From Bacillota bacterium (GTDB taxonomy: Bacteria > Bacillota > DSM-12270 > Thermacetogeniales > Thermacetogeniaceae), in contig JARYLU010000004.1 of assembly GCA_029907475.1 (NCBI GenBank), positions 1 through 64,000 on the forward strand: 64,000 nt of DNA. The letters are read 5' to 3'. A program made the translations under genes and the position numbers. Positions 27,213 to 36,423 of the stretch are shown here, one piece after another. The notes beneath the pieces are model-generated. The model made no database searches, was not told where the DNA came from, and worked only from the letters and a program-made list of their open reading frames with translations. Position 1 is the first letter of the stretch; the number at the start of each line of letters is the position of its first letter.

Positions 27213-28922
27213 TTAAGAATACGGAGAGATTTTAATTTCTCCTCCTGCCTGGGAGATTGTAAGATATTGCATTTCATCTCGCACATAATACGTTAACTGA
27301 CCAATCCGGATGATCACACCAGGATGAAGGAGGTTCTTTACTTTAACTTTGCCTTTATCGAGGGAATCGAGAAGCTCTGATAATTTAACCTCCTCTTCCC
27401 TCACTTCCTCGTGTTTGCGTTTGAGCTGAAGTTGGGTTCGGGTTAACTTGATCAAGAGCGTCTTTTTGTCCTGGGGAAGTTCCTTCCCTTCAGCTTCCAA
27501 AGCCCGTAACAAATTAAGGGCCTTTTCCACTTTATCAAGGTTAGCTTCAATTCCGGTTCGTTCAGTTAAAATTTGATTAAGAGCGATCCGGAGTTCCGGA
27601 TTAACACCGACCTCTAATTCAGTAGTTGTTGCGAGTTTCGAACCGATAATTTTTGCTTCAATATCTTCCCCCGCGCGGCATATTCCACCTACAAGAAGTC
27701 CCTTTCGACCGTTGACCAAGATCTTACCCCCGGCATTAACGTGGCTGTGCATGATTGCTTCTCCGACAACTACATCTTGCCCTGCCTGGACATGGGCATT
27801 TTCCAGGAATTTAGCATAAATATTACCCTTTGCAACAATGCGACCCTTTCCTAGCCCGCGTATCCCCTCCTTTACAATGACATTACCTCCGGCAATAATG
27901 GAACCCCCTTCAATCGTTTCGCGTACCTCTACATCACCTTCAGCCCGAACTGTGAATCCAAATTTAATGCTCCCGCGGACCTGAACGCTGCCGACAAAAT
28001 CAATATTTCCTGTTGAGAAATCTACATTGCCGGCTATTTCGTAAACAGGTAAGACGTGGATTTTATTTCCCTGAACCACGACGTGGCCGCGGGCCGATGC
28101 AATGAGAGTCGACCCTTCGTCCATTAATTCAGTATTTTTACCTGCGCGAAGTTGGCAATCTCTCCCAGGCCGGGGGAGGAGCGGTTTTCCTGTTACCGTT
28201 GAACCGGATTCCCCTTGGGTTGCCGGAGTTTTAGTTGCTAGAACTTGCCCTATTTCTACATTGTAAATTAAATTTAAGTTGTAATAATCAACTCTTCCAT
28301 TTTCTAATTCGGCGGGTTTAAGCCGAGTACCTTCAACAGGGAAATAATAAACAAATTGGGCATCTCGTCCGTCTTCAGCAGGTTTCCCGCGTGCAACAAG
28401 GACCGGTTCATTTGCGTTTGCCGCCTTCAATGCTTCTTCAACACTTGCCTGATCAATGCCATATACCACCCCGGCTTTTTCTAAGGCTTCGTAAACCATT
28501 CTTGAAGTAACGGGACTTCCATTAATAGGTGGAAATATCGTTACAAAAGCTTCCATTTCATCTTTACTCACTTTTACGATTACTTCACCGTTTTTTTTCA
28601 AGCCTTCTTGTGCCGGAGCAATCTGGATTCTTGTTGATTTCTCTATGAAAGCGTGCTGTACCTTGTTCCAGTCTACTTGTTGAAGCGAGAGTGCCCTTAT
28701 TTCTTGTTCTAAATCTGTCAAGGTAAGAGCTTTTCCCGATCCTTCAGGAGGAAGAACCGTAAGAAAAGTGCCCTCATCTGTAAATTCCAAAAGACGTAAT
28801 CCGTCAAAATCTTTAAATCCGGAGAGAGCTTTCTCGCAGATCTTTTCGATCTCGTCCTGATGATTTTTATCATCTTGATAATTCTTTAGTTCTCCCGCAT
28901 CTGATTTTTTTCCTGCCTGCAT
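27213..28922 (-). CDS. fapA: FapA-type DUF342 protein
   Basis: Protein of 569 residues. An N-terminal part (about 1-220) is followed by a long parallel beta-helix with repeating GGNVIVKEGIRG, RIVAKGNIYAKF and HVQAGQDVVVG-type turns (about 250-430), then a coiled coil (about 455-530) and a small C-terminal domain. DUF342 proteins called FapA are found in flagellar regions, and in Vibrio one affects flagellar assembly. The N-terminal repeat resembles tandem domains that may bind membrane or nucleic acid. It lies directly after sigD, as in many clostridia. Confidence 0.85.
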   Translation of the reverse strand: MQAGKKSDAGELKNYQDDKNHQDEIEKICEKALSGFKDFDGLRLLEFTDEGTFLTVLPPEGSGKALTLTDLEQEIRALSLQQVDWNKVQHAFIEKSTRIQIAPAQEGLKKNGEVIVKVSKDEMEAFVTIFPPINGSPVTSRMVYEALEKAGVVYGIDQASVEEALKAANANEPVLVARGKPAEDGRDAQFVYYFPVEGTRLKPAELENGRVDYYNLNLIYNVEIGQVLATKTPATQGESGSTVTGKPLLPRPGRDCQLRAGKNTELMDEGSTLIASARGHVVVQGNKIHVLPVYEIAGNVDFSTGNIDFVGSVQVRGSIKFGFTVRAEGDVEVRETIEGGSIIAGGNVIVKEGIRGLGKGRIVAKGNIYAKFLENAHVQAGQDVVVGEAIMHSHVNAGGKILVNGRKGLLVGGICRAGEDIEAKIIGSKLATTTELEVGVNPELRIALNQILTERTGIEANLDKVEKALNLLRALEAEGKELPQDKKTLLIKLTRTQLQLKRKHEEVREEEVKLSELLDSLDKGKVKVKNLLHPGVIIRIGQLTYYVRDEMQYLTISQAGGEIKISPYS

Positions 28923-28943
28923 AAATATTTTGTGCCCTCCTGT

Positions 28944-29729
28944 TTAGACAATCAAGCCCTTTTTCTTTCTACTTAAGTACCCTCTTAAACGTAAGATGGC
29001 TTTCGTATGAAGTTGAGAGACCCGGGATTCCGAAACCCCGAGTACCTTCCCGATTTCTTTTAATGTTAAACCTTCGTAGTAATATAGGGTCGTCACAAGC
29101 TTTTCTTTTTCAGGTAGCCTTGCAATTGCCTGCGCGAGCACCTCTTTAATTTCTTCAAATTCGAGGTACTCAACAGGATCCTTTGCTTTCGGGTCGGCAA
29201 TTACATCTCCCAAAGAGTAGGGCTCATTTTCTGAATCTGAATATAAGGAGTCTTCGAAGGAGAGCAAGGTGACCGGGGCAACTTCATCCGTCATTTGATG
29301 GAACTGCTTTAGCGTGAGACCCAGATAATTTGCAATTTCTTGATCTTCTGGTGGTCTACCTAAACTCTGTTCGAGATTCACAAAGGCTTTTTCCAAGGTC
29401 CGTGCTTTACTTCGAATTGATTGCGGTACCCAATTTAAGGCACGTAACCAGTCTAAGATTGCTCCCTTAATGCGCGCGAGGGCGAAAGTCTCGAATTTGA
29501 ACCCTCTCTCCGGATCAAACCTGTCAACCGCGCTAATTAATCCGTAAACTCCTGCACTGATTAGATCGTCTAATTCACAAGAACCTTTTATCCCGATGGC
29601 CAGGCGCCCCGCGACATATTTTACAAGAGAAACATAGTGAAGGATTAATTTCTCCCGGGCTTTTAAATCATTTTCTTTTTTAAATTTATGCCAGAGCAAG
29701 ACCAATTCTTGCGTATTTGTTGCTTGCAT
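28944..29729 (-). CDS. sigD: Flagellar sigma factor sigma-D (FliA/WhiG family)
   Basis: Sigma-70 family factor for late flagellar and chemotaxis genes, 261 residues. Region 2 includes VKYVAGRLAIG and RFDPERGFKFETFALARIKGAILDWLR. Region 3 carries the SIRSKARTLEKAF stretch, and region 4 the helix-turn-helix LTLKEIGKVLGVSESRVSQLH. It is late in the operon, so it is expressed only after the upstream genes are transcribed, as in B. subtilis where position limits SigD levels. No flgM-like anti-sigma gene is seen in this window. Confidence 0.96.
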   Translation of the reverse strand: MQATNTQELVLLWHKFKKENDLKAREKLILHYVSLVKYVAGRLAIGIKGSCELDDLISAGVYGLISAVDRFDPERGFKFETFALARIKGAILDWLRALNWVPQSIRSKARTLEKAFVNLEQSLGRPPEDQEIANYLGLTLKQFHQMTDEVAPVTLLSFEDSLYSDSENEPYSLGDVIADPKAKDPVEYLEFEEIKEVLAQAIARLPEKEKLVTTLYYYEGLTLKEIGKVLGVSESRVSQLHTKAILRLRGYLSRKKKGLIV

Positions 29730-29749
29730 CGAGGGTCTTCCGTTCTCTC

Positions 29750-30124
29750 TTAAAATTGATTTTTAAACTGATCGTCGAGAGCCATCTTCCGGACCAATTC
29801 GGCACCGCGCACCGGGTCCTGGCTTAAACGAGCGATCAAATCACGGTCAACTTGGGAACTCTTCATTTTACTGCCCTCCGCTGCATCGTCTAAATCTGAA
29901 GGCGACTGCTCTTTTGTATAGTTTTGGGTCGCTTTGTCGCGCTCATGTGTAGATAAATTTTCGATTCTTTTTAAACCGAAGCTTAACAAAGATATCAGAA
30001 TATAAATGATTAGGCCTGAAAGAAAGGAGCGTACTATTAGAACCAACAACGACACTTGTTTGAAAAAACCAGTTAAAAATGCGATAATTCCAAAAATCAA
30101 AGCCACCCAAAGTGCCAGATTCAT
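29750..30124 (-). CDS. Unidentified small membrane protein between cheD and sigD
   Basis: A 124-residue protein with two N-terminal membrane helices (about 4-20 and 27-48) and a polar cytoplasmic tail with a SQDPVRGAELVRKMALDDQ segment near the end. The start overlaps the cheD stop by 4 bases, so it is coupled to cheD. The family is unknown to me. Conserved placement before sigD would suggest a flagellar or chemotaxis role, but the sequence alone does not show one. Confidence 0.75.
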   Translation of the reverse strand: MNLALWVALIFGIIAFLTGFFKQVSLLVLIVRSFLSGLIIYILISLLSFGLKRIENLSTHERDKATQNYTKEQSPSDLDDAAEGSKMKSSQVDRDLIARLSQDPVRGAELVRKMALDDQFKNQF

Positions 30125-30606
30125 ATGATCTTCTCTCCATGCTCTATCGTTCTAATGTAAAGTTTACCTGTTGTTGTGCAGAGCTCGATGCTGCGACCGT
30201 AATTCCCTCCAACATCCTGGGCAATTAAGGAAATCTGCTCCTTTTCTAAGGTGTTCTTTGTAGCTTCTATATTCCGCTCGCCGATTCGCATAAAATCTGA
30301 TGACCCCGGGGAAGCAAACATTTGGGCTCCACCTGCAATTTTGGCCACAATCCTGTTTTTTAGCGCACCCAGCTTGAGCATCTCGGAAACAAGGGCGCCA
30401 ACCGCGGTGTTGGCAAATTTTGCTTTGTTATCGGAATTTCTTGCCTGTGTACTGTCAGGCAACATAATATGCGCCAAACCGCCAACTTTCGCGGCAGGAT
30501 CATAGAGGCAGATTCCAACGCAAGAACCAAGTCCCGCACTGGAAAGATTGGTAGGCGATTTCACGACTTTTAGTTCTGCGATTCCTACTTTTAAAATTTC
30601 TCCCAC
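30121..30606 (-). CDS. cheD: Chemoreceptor glutamine deamidase CheD
   Basis: Deamidates receptor glutamines and is a partner of CheC. It has 161 residues with the catalytic Cys in SAGLGSCVGICLYD (about 26-34) and the His in GGLAHIMLPDS. Thr/Ser and later GGAQMF residues of the fold are present. The GTG start overlaps the last base of the cheC stop (TAGTG), so the two are coupled; the upstream GGTGAG serves as ribosome site. Confidence 0.95.
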   Translation of the reverse strand: MGEILKVGIAELKVVKSPTNLSSAGLGSCVGICLYDPAAKVGGLAHIMLPDSTQARNSDNKAKFANTAVGALVSEMLKLGALKNRIVAKIAGGAQMFASPGSSDFMRIGERNIEATKNTLEKEQISLIAQDVGGNYGRSIELCTTTGKLYIRTIEHGEKII

Positions 30607-31235
30607 TAAGTACTCACCCCAAGTGTGCTTAAGATGCGATCTAGCGAGTCCGCCTCCGGAAGGAAAAAAAGATATCCTACAACATGATTCGTTTGATACC
30701 GAAATTCAGTTTCAATAAAAAGGGCATAATCACCTGTTTTTCCAAGATCGTAAAAAACAGTTCCCAGCAAGGCACCTGCCATATCCGCGCTGAGAGCAGG
30801 TACCGACGGGAAGTACGATAAAGAAGTAAACATCGCCAGAGCGTTGAGAAAAGAACCAGTTAAAATATTTCCTACCTCCATAAGCGCTGAACGCTCGAGT
30901 TCGCTAAGAGGTTGAACAGATTCTCCTGCCTGGCTTTGAAGCAAAATATTAACAAGTTGTTTTGCATCGGAAAAAGGAAGAAGAAATAAAATTCCTCCGG
31001 GTGCTGAACCTGAAATTTTTAAATAGATGCCGGCCACAAGTGTTTCTGCCCCACCTACAATTTCGGCTACTTTAGCAAAAGGAAGAATCCTAACCCGGGG
31101 AACACTCATTTGAACCCGGTCATTAATAAGTTTAGAAAGGGCTGTCGCCGCATTCCCCGCTCCAATATTTCCAATTTCTTTTAATGCGTCAACTTGTAAA
31201 GGACTTAAAGAGCAAAAATCGTTCACCAAGGCCAT
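30606..31235 (-). CDS. cheC: CheY-P phosphatase CheC
   Basis: Chemotaxis phosphatase of 209 residues. Two active-site repeats are present, each with Glu and Asn in the pattern ALKEIGNIGAGNAATALS and ALMEVGNILTGSFLNALA. The CheC-CheD-CheY-P trio forms the adaptation loop of Gram-positive chemotaxis, and all three genes are in this operon. Confidence 0.95.
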   Translation of the reverse strand: MALVNDFCSLSPLQVDALKEIGNIGAGNAATALSKLINDRVQMSVPRVRILPFAKVAEIVGGAETLVAGIYLKISGSAPGGILFLLPFSDAKQLVNILLQSQAGESVQPLSELERSALMEVGNILTGSFLNALAMFTSLSYFPSVPALSADMAGALLGTVFYDLGKTGDYALFIETEFRYQTNHVVGYLFFLPEADSLDRILSTLGVST

Positions 31236-31244
31236 CTCTCCGAT

Positions 31245-31715
31245 CTATGAAACCATCTCACCCAGTTCTTCAAGATTCAAAAGGGAATCCAGATCTAGCA
31301 GGAGAATGAGGCGTTCGTTAATCTTCCCTACCCCCTGCAAATATCCGGCGTTTGATGTTACCCCCGGCATCGCATGGGGTTCAACCGCGCTACTACTTAA
31401 ACAAAGGACTTCTAAAACTTCATCGACGATGAGACCAACCGGGATTCCTTGAGCCCGGACAACGACGATACGGGTGCGATCCGTATTTGTTCTCATTCCC
31501 AGCTTCAAACGAGAATGCAAGTTTACAACCGGGACGACATTCCCCCTCAGGTTGATGACCCCTTCGATATAAGCAGGAGCGCGAGGCACTCTTGTAATGG
31601 GCAGAAGGCGGTTGATTTCTTGAACTTGACTAATTTCTAAACCATATTCTTCTTTTTCCACTGAAAAGACTACCAGTTGAATTTCGTCCTTAAAATTCAC
31701 TTGACCTTCAGACAT
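31245..31715 (-). CDS. cheW: Chemotaxis coupling protein CheW
   Basis: SH3-like adaptor that links receptors with CheA. It has 156 residues with the family pattern YGLEISQVQEINR, ITRVPRAPAYIEGVINLRGNVVPVVNL and IVVVRAQGIPVGLIVDEVLEVL. It is followed closely by cheC and preceded by cheA, the usual order. Confidence 0.96.
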   Translation of the reverse strand: MSEGQVNFKDEIQLVVFSVEKEEYGLEISQVQEINRLLPITRVPRAPAYIEGVINLRGNVVPVVNLHSRLKLGMRTNTDRTRIVVVRAQGIPVGLIVDEVLEVLCLSSSAVEPHAMPGVTSNAGYLQGVGKINERLILLLDLDSLLNLEELGEMVS

Positions 31716-31732
31716 TTCTATCCCTTCCTTAT

Positions 31733-33715
31733 TTAAAACAGCGTGTTTACATCAAGGATTAAAGACACTTCGCCATTTCCTAAAATTGTAGCTCCGGCAA
31801 TACCGGGAATGCCCGTAAGGAGTTTACCCAGCGATTTAATGACAATATCCTGCTGCCCTACGAGAAGGTCTACAACGAGCCCGATCCGGTGCTCTCCTTT
31901 TCGAACGACAACAACGTATAACTCTTCATTTTCCGAGGTTGTCATCGAAACCTCAAGCACGCGTTGGAGCCGGACCAATGGTAAAACTATTCCCCGGAGT
32001 ACCATCACCTCTTGATTTTGCACGGTCTTGATTTGCTCAGGTAAAACAAAAGTAGTTTCGTCAATCGAACTAAGTGGAATTGCGTATTGCTCGTGCCCCA
32101 CGCTTACGAGGAGGGCCTGAATAATTGCAAGGGTCAGTGGAAGACTTATTTTTACTTTTGTTCCCATCTTTTTTTTCGTTTCAACTTCAATACTTCCATT
32201 TAAGGATTCAATTTTAGACTTTACAACATCAAGTCCTACCCCCCGGCCGGATATATCGGTTACAACATCGGCGGTGCTGAACCCGGGCTGGAAGATTACT
32301 TTTAAAAGCGCATTATCGTCTAGATATTCCCTTTCTTTTTCCGTAAAAAAGCCTTTATTAATTGCTTGAGTCCGTACTTTCTCAATGTCAATGCCCCTGC
32401 CGTCGTCTTCAACTTCAATAATCACATTGTTTCCTTCATGGTAAGCCGCAAGGCGAAGATAGGCTGTTTTTTCCTTGCCCGCCTGTACCCTTTCTTCGGG
32501 GGATTCAATGCCATGGTCAATTGCGTTTCTAATTAGATGGACAAGGGGATCACCGATTTCGTCAATTACAGTACGGTCCAGTTCTGTTTCCTTTCCTTCC
32601 ATTATAAATTGCACATCTTTGCCCATTTCTCTGGCAAGATCTCTTACCATGCGGGGGAACCTGTTAAAGACCTGTTCAATAGGAACCATTCTGACTTTCA
32701 TTACAAGAGACTGGAGATCAGTTGTGAGCCGCCCCATTTGTTCGATCGCTTCAAGAAGATCTGTAATCCGGTGAGTCAACCCAATTTGTTCAAGTCGTGT
32801 TTTATTAATTACCAGTTCTCCGACCAGATTCATTAAATTATCGAGGCGTTCGATATCAACCCTGACCGTTCTTAAAGTTCGACCGGCACCGGACGAAAAA
32901 GAAGGAGCTCGATTTCCAGGAGATTCGATTTTATCCTGGTGGGACCCTATTTGTTGGTTTTCCAGCTTTTTGGTGTTAAGTTCCTGAAGAGCTAAAACAC
33001 GTACTTCTGCAATTTTTTCTAAAGCTTGAGAAATGGTTTCGGGAGGTGCTTGGGAAACAAAGACAACTTCAAAGCTGTCTTCAAACTGTTCTTCTTCGAG
33101 ATCTTGAACAGGAGGTTGACATTTAATAATTTGTCCGTATTCTTCCAGGCTTCGAAAAACCATAAAGGCACGTACCGATTTCATAATCGTATCCGGAGAT
33201 AACCCGATTTTAATGTGATAAACCCGGTATTTACTATTTTCAGCGGCTTTCAGAACCGAGATCTCGTATTCATTAAACTCTAGAGGCTTAGGAGGAAGTT
33301 GCTCCGCGTGGGAGGGTAAATCCGATTTACTCCAGGATAGCTTGCTGAGGTCCTGTAGTTTGCCGAGAAGGGGTTGATAAGGAAAGGGTTGCTCACCGCT
33401 GTTTCTTAAATCTTTCATCATTACGTCAAGGGCGTCTAGACATCTTAAAAGCACGTCAATGACTTCAGGGGTAACGTAAAGTTTACCCTCTTTCAGAAGA
33501 GTAAGGGCATTTTCCATTTCATGGGTTAGTTCGGTAATTTGTTCAAAACCCATGGTAGCAGCCATACCTTTCAGTGTATGGGCAGACCGAAAGATTTCAT
33601 TTAACACCTCGTGATCTGCGGGATTCTCTTCCAGCTTAAGAAGATTTTCATTTAAAGATTCTAAATGTTCTTTAGCCTCGGCTAAAAATAAATCCATATA
33701 TTGAGATAGGTCCAA
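31733..33715 (-). CDS. cheA: Chemotaxis histidine kinase CheA
   Basis: Signal-transducing kinase of 660 residues. The P1 domain has phospho-acceptor His46 in SAHTLKGMA. A P2-like region follows (about 155-255), then the P3 dimer helix pair (about 290-345), the ATP-binding P4 domain (N box HLIRNAIDHGIE, G1 DDGRGID, G2 GRGVGLDVV) and the P5 CheW-like domain from about 525. Single P1, P2 and regulatory domains match the B. subtilis layout. Confidence 0.97.
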   Translation of the reverse strand: MDLSQYMDLFLAEAKEHLESLNENLLKLEENPADHEVLNEIFRSAHTLKGMAATMGFEQITELTHEMENALTLLKEGKLYVTPEVIDVLLRCLDALDVMMKDLRNSGEQPFPYQPLLGKLQDLSKLSWSKSDLPSHAEQLPPKPLEFNEYEISVLKAAENSKYRVYHIKIGLSPDTIMKSVRAFMVFRSLEEYGQIIKCQPPVQDLEEEQFEDSFEVVFVSQAPPETISQALEKIAEVRVLALQELNTKKLENQQIGSHQDKIESPGNRAPSFSSGAGRTLRTVRVDIERLDNLMNLVGELVINKTRLEQIGLTHRITDLLEAIEQMGRLTTDLQSLVMKVRMVPIEQVFNRFPRMVRDLAREMGKDVQFIMEGKETELDRTVIDEIGDPLVHLIRNAIDHGIESPEERVQAGKEKTAYLRLAAYHEGNNVIIEVEDDGRGIDIEKVRTQAINKGFFTEKEREYLDDNALLKVIFQPGFSTADVVTDISGRGVGLDVVKSKIESLNGSIEVETKKKMGTKVKISLPLTLAIIQALLVSVGHEQYAIPLSSIDETTFVLPEQIKTVQNQEVMVLRGIVLPLVRLQRVLEVSMTTSENEELYVVVVRKGEHRIGLVVDLLVGQQDIVIKSLGKLLTGIPGIAGATILGNGEVSLILDVNTLF

Positions 33716-33747
33716 GGTATACCACCCTCCTTGATCTTTTTCTTTTC

Positions 33748-34818
33748 TTAAGTACTATTCACTAGATGGATGATCTCCGGTGCTACCGCGTGAAGGGGAA
33801 GCACGCGATCAACGAGTTTCGCCTCAATTACAGCCTTTGGCATTCCAAAGACGACTGCGGTTGTTTCGTTCTCTGCAATGATTTTCGCCTGCTTTTCCTT
33901 AATTGCCCGGATCCCCTCTCGTCCGTCGTGGCCCATTCCTGTTAGGATAACACCTATCAATTCCCAGCCATTGGCCCTTGCTGCCGACTGCATCATGACA
34001 TCTACAGAAGGGCGATGTCCGTTTACCGGCGGATCCTTGCTTAACCGCAACACAGGATCACTGTGTTGAGGAGAAATGCGCTCCACAAGCAGGTGGTAAT
34101 CACCAGGTGCGATATAGGCGGTGCCTGACACAACTCTTTCCCGGTCTTCGGCCTCTTTAACGCGTATTTCAGAAATTTGATCAAGGCGTTCTGCTAATGA
34201 GCGCGTAAACCCTGCGGGCATATGTTGAACAATAACTACTGCTGCAGGGATATTTTTTGGTAACTTGGGTAAGATTTCATTAAGTGCTTTCGGCCCTCCC
34301 GTTGAAGTCCCGATGAGTATTAATTTCCTTGGTACTGTTTGAACGGTTGAGTGAAAAAGTGTTGGCGGGGACTTTCCCGGTCCAGGTACGGGTGTTCGCT
34401 GAACCTTAACCGTTGCGGCAATTTTAACCTTGCCGATCAGGTCATCCTTAACCTTTGCGAGATTAAGGGAAATGGTTCCGGAAGGTTTGGGAACAAAATC
34501 AACGGCACCCTTTTGGAGCGCTTTAATTGTAATTTCTGCTCCCTTTTGAGTTAAGCTACTGAGCATGATTACCGGAAGAGGCTTTTGCTGCATGATTTTT
34601 TCTAGTGTAACGAGACCGTCTATTACTGGCATTTCTACATCAAGGGTAACGACGTCGGGACTGAGCTCAGATATTTTTTTTAAAGCATCTTCCCCATTCC
34701 GCGCCGTACCCACTACTTTGAGGGCAGGATCTGTTTCCAATAAATCAGAAATAATTTTTCGCATAAAAGGAGAGTCGTCAACAACGAGAACTTTAATCTG
34801 TGAAAAAATCTGGAGCAC
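33748..34818 (-). CDS. cheB: Receptor methylesterase/deamidase CheB
   Basis: Response regulator with receiver domain (about 8-125, phospho-site Asp60 in VVTLDVEMP) and C-terminal methylesterase domain whose catalytic Ser lies in GTSTGGP, His in VQHMPAGF and Asp in TGMGHDG. It has 356 residues from a GTG at 34818. That GTG is itself part of the strong Shine-Dalgarno (TAGGAGGTG) directly after the stop of the PilZ gene, so it may not be the true start. The in-frame ATT four codons on, 8 bases after GGAGG, is an alternative. Confidence 0.94.
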   Translation of the reverse strand: MLQIFSQIKVLVVDDSPFMRKIISDLLETDPALKVVGTARNGEDALKKISELSPDVVTLDVEMPVIDGLVTLEKIMQQKPLPVIMLSSLTQKGAEITIKALQKGAVDFVPKPSGTISLNLAKVKDDLIGKVKIAATVKVQRTPVPGPGKSPPTLFHSTVQTVPRKLILIGTSTGGPKALNEILPKLPKNIPAAVVIVQHMPAGFTRSLAERLDQISEIRVKEAEDRERVVSGTAYIAPGDYHLLVERISPQHSDPVLRLSKDPPVNGHRPSVDVMMQSAARANGWELIGVILTGMGHDGREGIRAIKEKQAKIIAENETTAVVFGMPKAVIEAKLVDRVLPLHAVAPEIIHLVNST

Positions 34819-34821
34819 CTC

Positions 34822-35526
34822 CTACATTAAACCTTTTCGCCTCAATTCGCGCTGGCGTTCGAACACGAAAGCGATGATTTTATCTCGATCTGACTCATCA
34901 ATAACCTCGAAATCAATTCCGGTTAAATATATTAATCCAGTGCTACCTTTTTTAGTTTCCTGTGTTCGAACAACTCTTCCTACTATGTTAATAGTACCTT
35001 TGCGCGGCAGGGTCAGTTCCATTTCCAGATACTCATCTTTCGAAAGCTTTACCGGGGTTTTAATCATTGCCCCTCCCCCGCTGAGATCGACTGTTTCTGT
35101 ATGAAAAATTTCAGGTCGCGAGACGCGTTCCGGGCCCTCTAAAATACTGAACGTAAGCGGGAGAACAGCAGGGATCCGTAAAAAATTTCTTCTTTGAATC
35201 CTCGTCACTTTTTTAGGTCTTTCCACGATAATAACAGGTAGTACTCGCTTAAACCTTGTCTCAATTACTTTTGTGGTAAAGCTATAACCTGCTGTCTGTC
35301 CCCAGTAATTAACAGTAATGGGGTCCCCTTTTCGCAGGGGAATCGGGATTCCCTTCTTGATAGGCGCGGCAAAAAATATCTTATCCGAAAGAATTTCTTC
35401 AACCCTGCTGGGATAACTTCCGGCATAATTACTATCATAAGCACTATTTTGAAGTAGAATTTCTACCCTCTGGTTAATTCTTAACTCTTCTTTTATCAAG
35501 GCCCCCGCTCCTTTCCTTAACTGCAT
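34822..35526 (-). CDS. PilZ-domain flagellar brake protein (YcgR/YpfA-like)
   Basis: c-di-GMP-responsive protein of 234 residues. An N-terminal YcgR-type domain (about 1-105) is followed by a PilZ domain whose RxxxR motif is in RRNFLRI (about residue 111) and whose DxSxGG motif is in VDLSGGGAMI. These are the c-di-GMP ligand residues. In B. subtilis the family brakes the flagellar motor by binding MotA. It lies between flhG and cheB, so motor braking is likely; binding itself has not been shown. Confidence 0.88.
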   Translation of the reverse strand: MQLRKGAGALIKEELRINQRVEILLQNSAYDSNYAGSYPSRVEEILSDKIFFAAPIKKGIPIPLRKGDPITVNYWGQTAGYSFTTKVIETRFKRVLPVIIVERPKKVTRIQRRNFLRIPAVLPLTFSILEGPERVSRPEIFHTETVDLSGGGAMIKTPVKLSKDEYLEMELTLPRKGTINIVGRVVRTQETKKGSTGLIYLTGIDFEVIDESDRDKIIAFVFERQRELRRKGLM

Positions 35527-35529
35527 CTT

Positions 35530-36423
35530 TTATTTCCCTTTGACTCTGATAAAGGAAACCAGATGTTCGAAGAAACCTTGAATCCCGCGTGTTGGGTTCC
35601 CGGCGCGTTCACCGAGGGATGAAGCAATTTTAATGGTGCTTAAAGAAGCTGGGGCCCGGGGGGAAGCCAGAATGTAGGCTTGATGTCGTCGGACTGCTTC
35701 TTGAACCGCTGCGTCAGCAGGAATAAAACCTGCAACCTCAATTTTTATGTTCAAAAACTGCTGAACAACAGTGGTTAGTTTTTGAGCGGCATCGTAACCT
35801 TCTTGTTCACTTCTTACCATATTGATGATTAGCTTTAGTTTTCCCTTTCCTTGATGGCGGCTAAAAACTTTAATTAATCCGTAGGCATCAGTGAGAGCAG
35901 TAGGTTCAGGGGTAGTCACTAAAAGAATTTCATCTGCTGCCAGGATAAAAGCCAGTACTTGCCTGGAGATTCCCGCGCCGGTATCGACAAAAAGATAATC
36001 TAACCTTTGATCAAATACAGCGATTTCCTTGAGCAGTTTTGTGAGAGCTAAGGGCTCAAGATTTGCGAGTTCTTCAATCCCCGATCCCCCTGGAACAATC
36101 CGGAGTCCGGCAGGACCTGCCTGGAGAATGTCTTCGATCTTTTTTTCTCCCGCAAAAACGTGTGCAAGGTTGTAGCGCGGGACTAACCCCAAAATGACGT
36201 CAATATTAGCTAAACCCATGTCTGCATCCAGGATCATGACTTGGTACCCTGCCTTTGCAAGGGCAAGGGATAATCCCAGGGCGAGGTTGGTCTTGCCAAC
36301 CCCCCCCTTACCGCTAGTTACTGCAACTACCCGACAGGTTTTCGTGGAGTTCCGAATTTGACTCCGAATTTGCTCTTGTAAGGACTTGGCGATCAGTCTT
36401 AATCTTTCAGCCTGATCCTTCAC
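35530..36423 (-). CDS. flhG: Flagellar number regulator FlhG (MinD-like ATPase)
   Basis: ParA/MinD-family ATPase of 297 residues with the deviant Walker A motif SGKGGVGKTN at 37-46 and a Walker B-like VMILDADMGLANID. The FlhG family controls flagellar number and pairs with FlhF. The GTG start overlaps the flhF stop by 4 bases. The C-terminal amphipathic part is shorter than in MinD. Confidence 0.93.
   Translation of the reverse strand: MKDQAERLRLIAKSLQEQIRSQIRNSTKTCRVVAVTSGKGGVGKTNLALGLSLALAKAGYQVMILDADMGLANIDVILGLVPRYNLAHVFAGEKKIEDILQAGPAGLRIVPGGSGIEELANLEPLALTKLLKEIAVFDQRLDYLFVDTGAGISRQVLAFILAADEILLVTTPEPTALTDAYGLIKVFSRHQGKGKLKLIINMVRSEQEGYDAAQKLTTVVQQFLNIKIEVAGFIPADAAVQEAVRRHQAYILASPRAPASLSTIKIASSLGERAGNPTRGIQGFFEHLVSFIRVKGK

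Noticed and set aside
34565-35104. 179-residue plus-strand ORF across cheB and the PilZ gene
   Set aside because: Antisense shadow of two clear genes; its composition follows the opposite strand, and there is no ribosome site.
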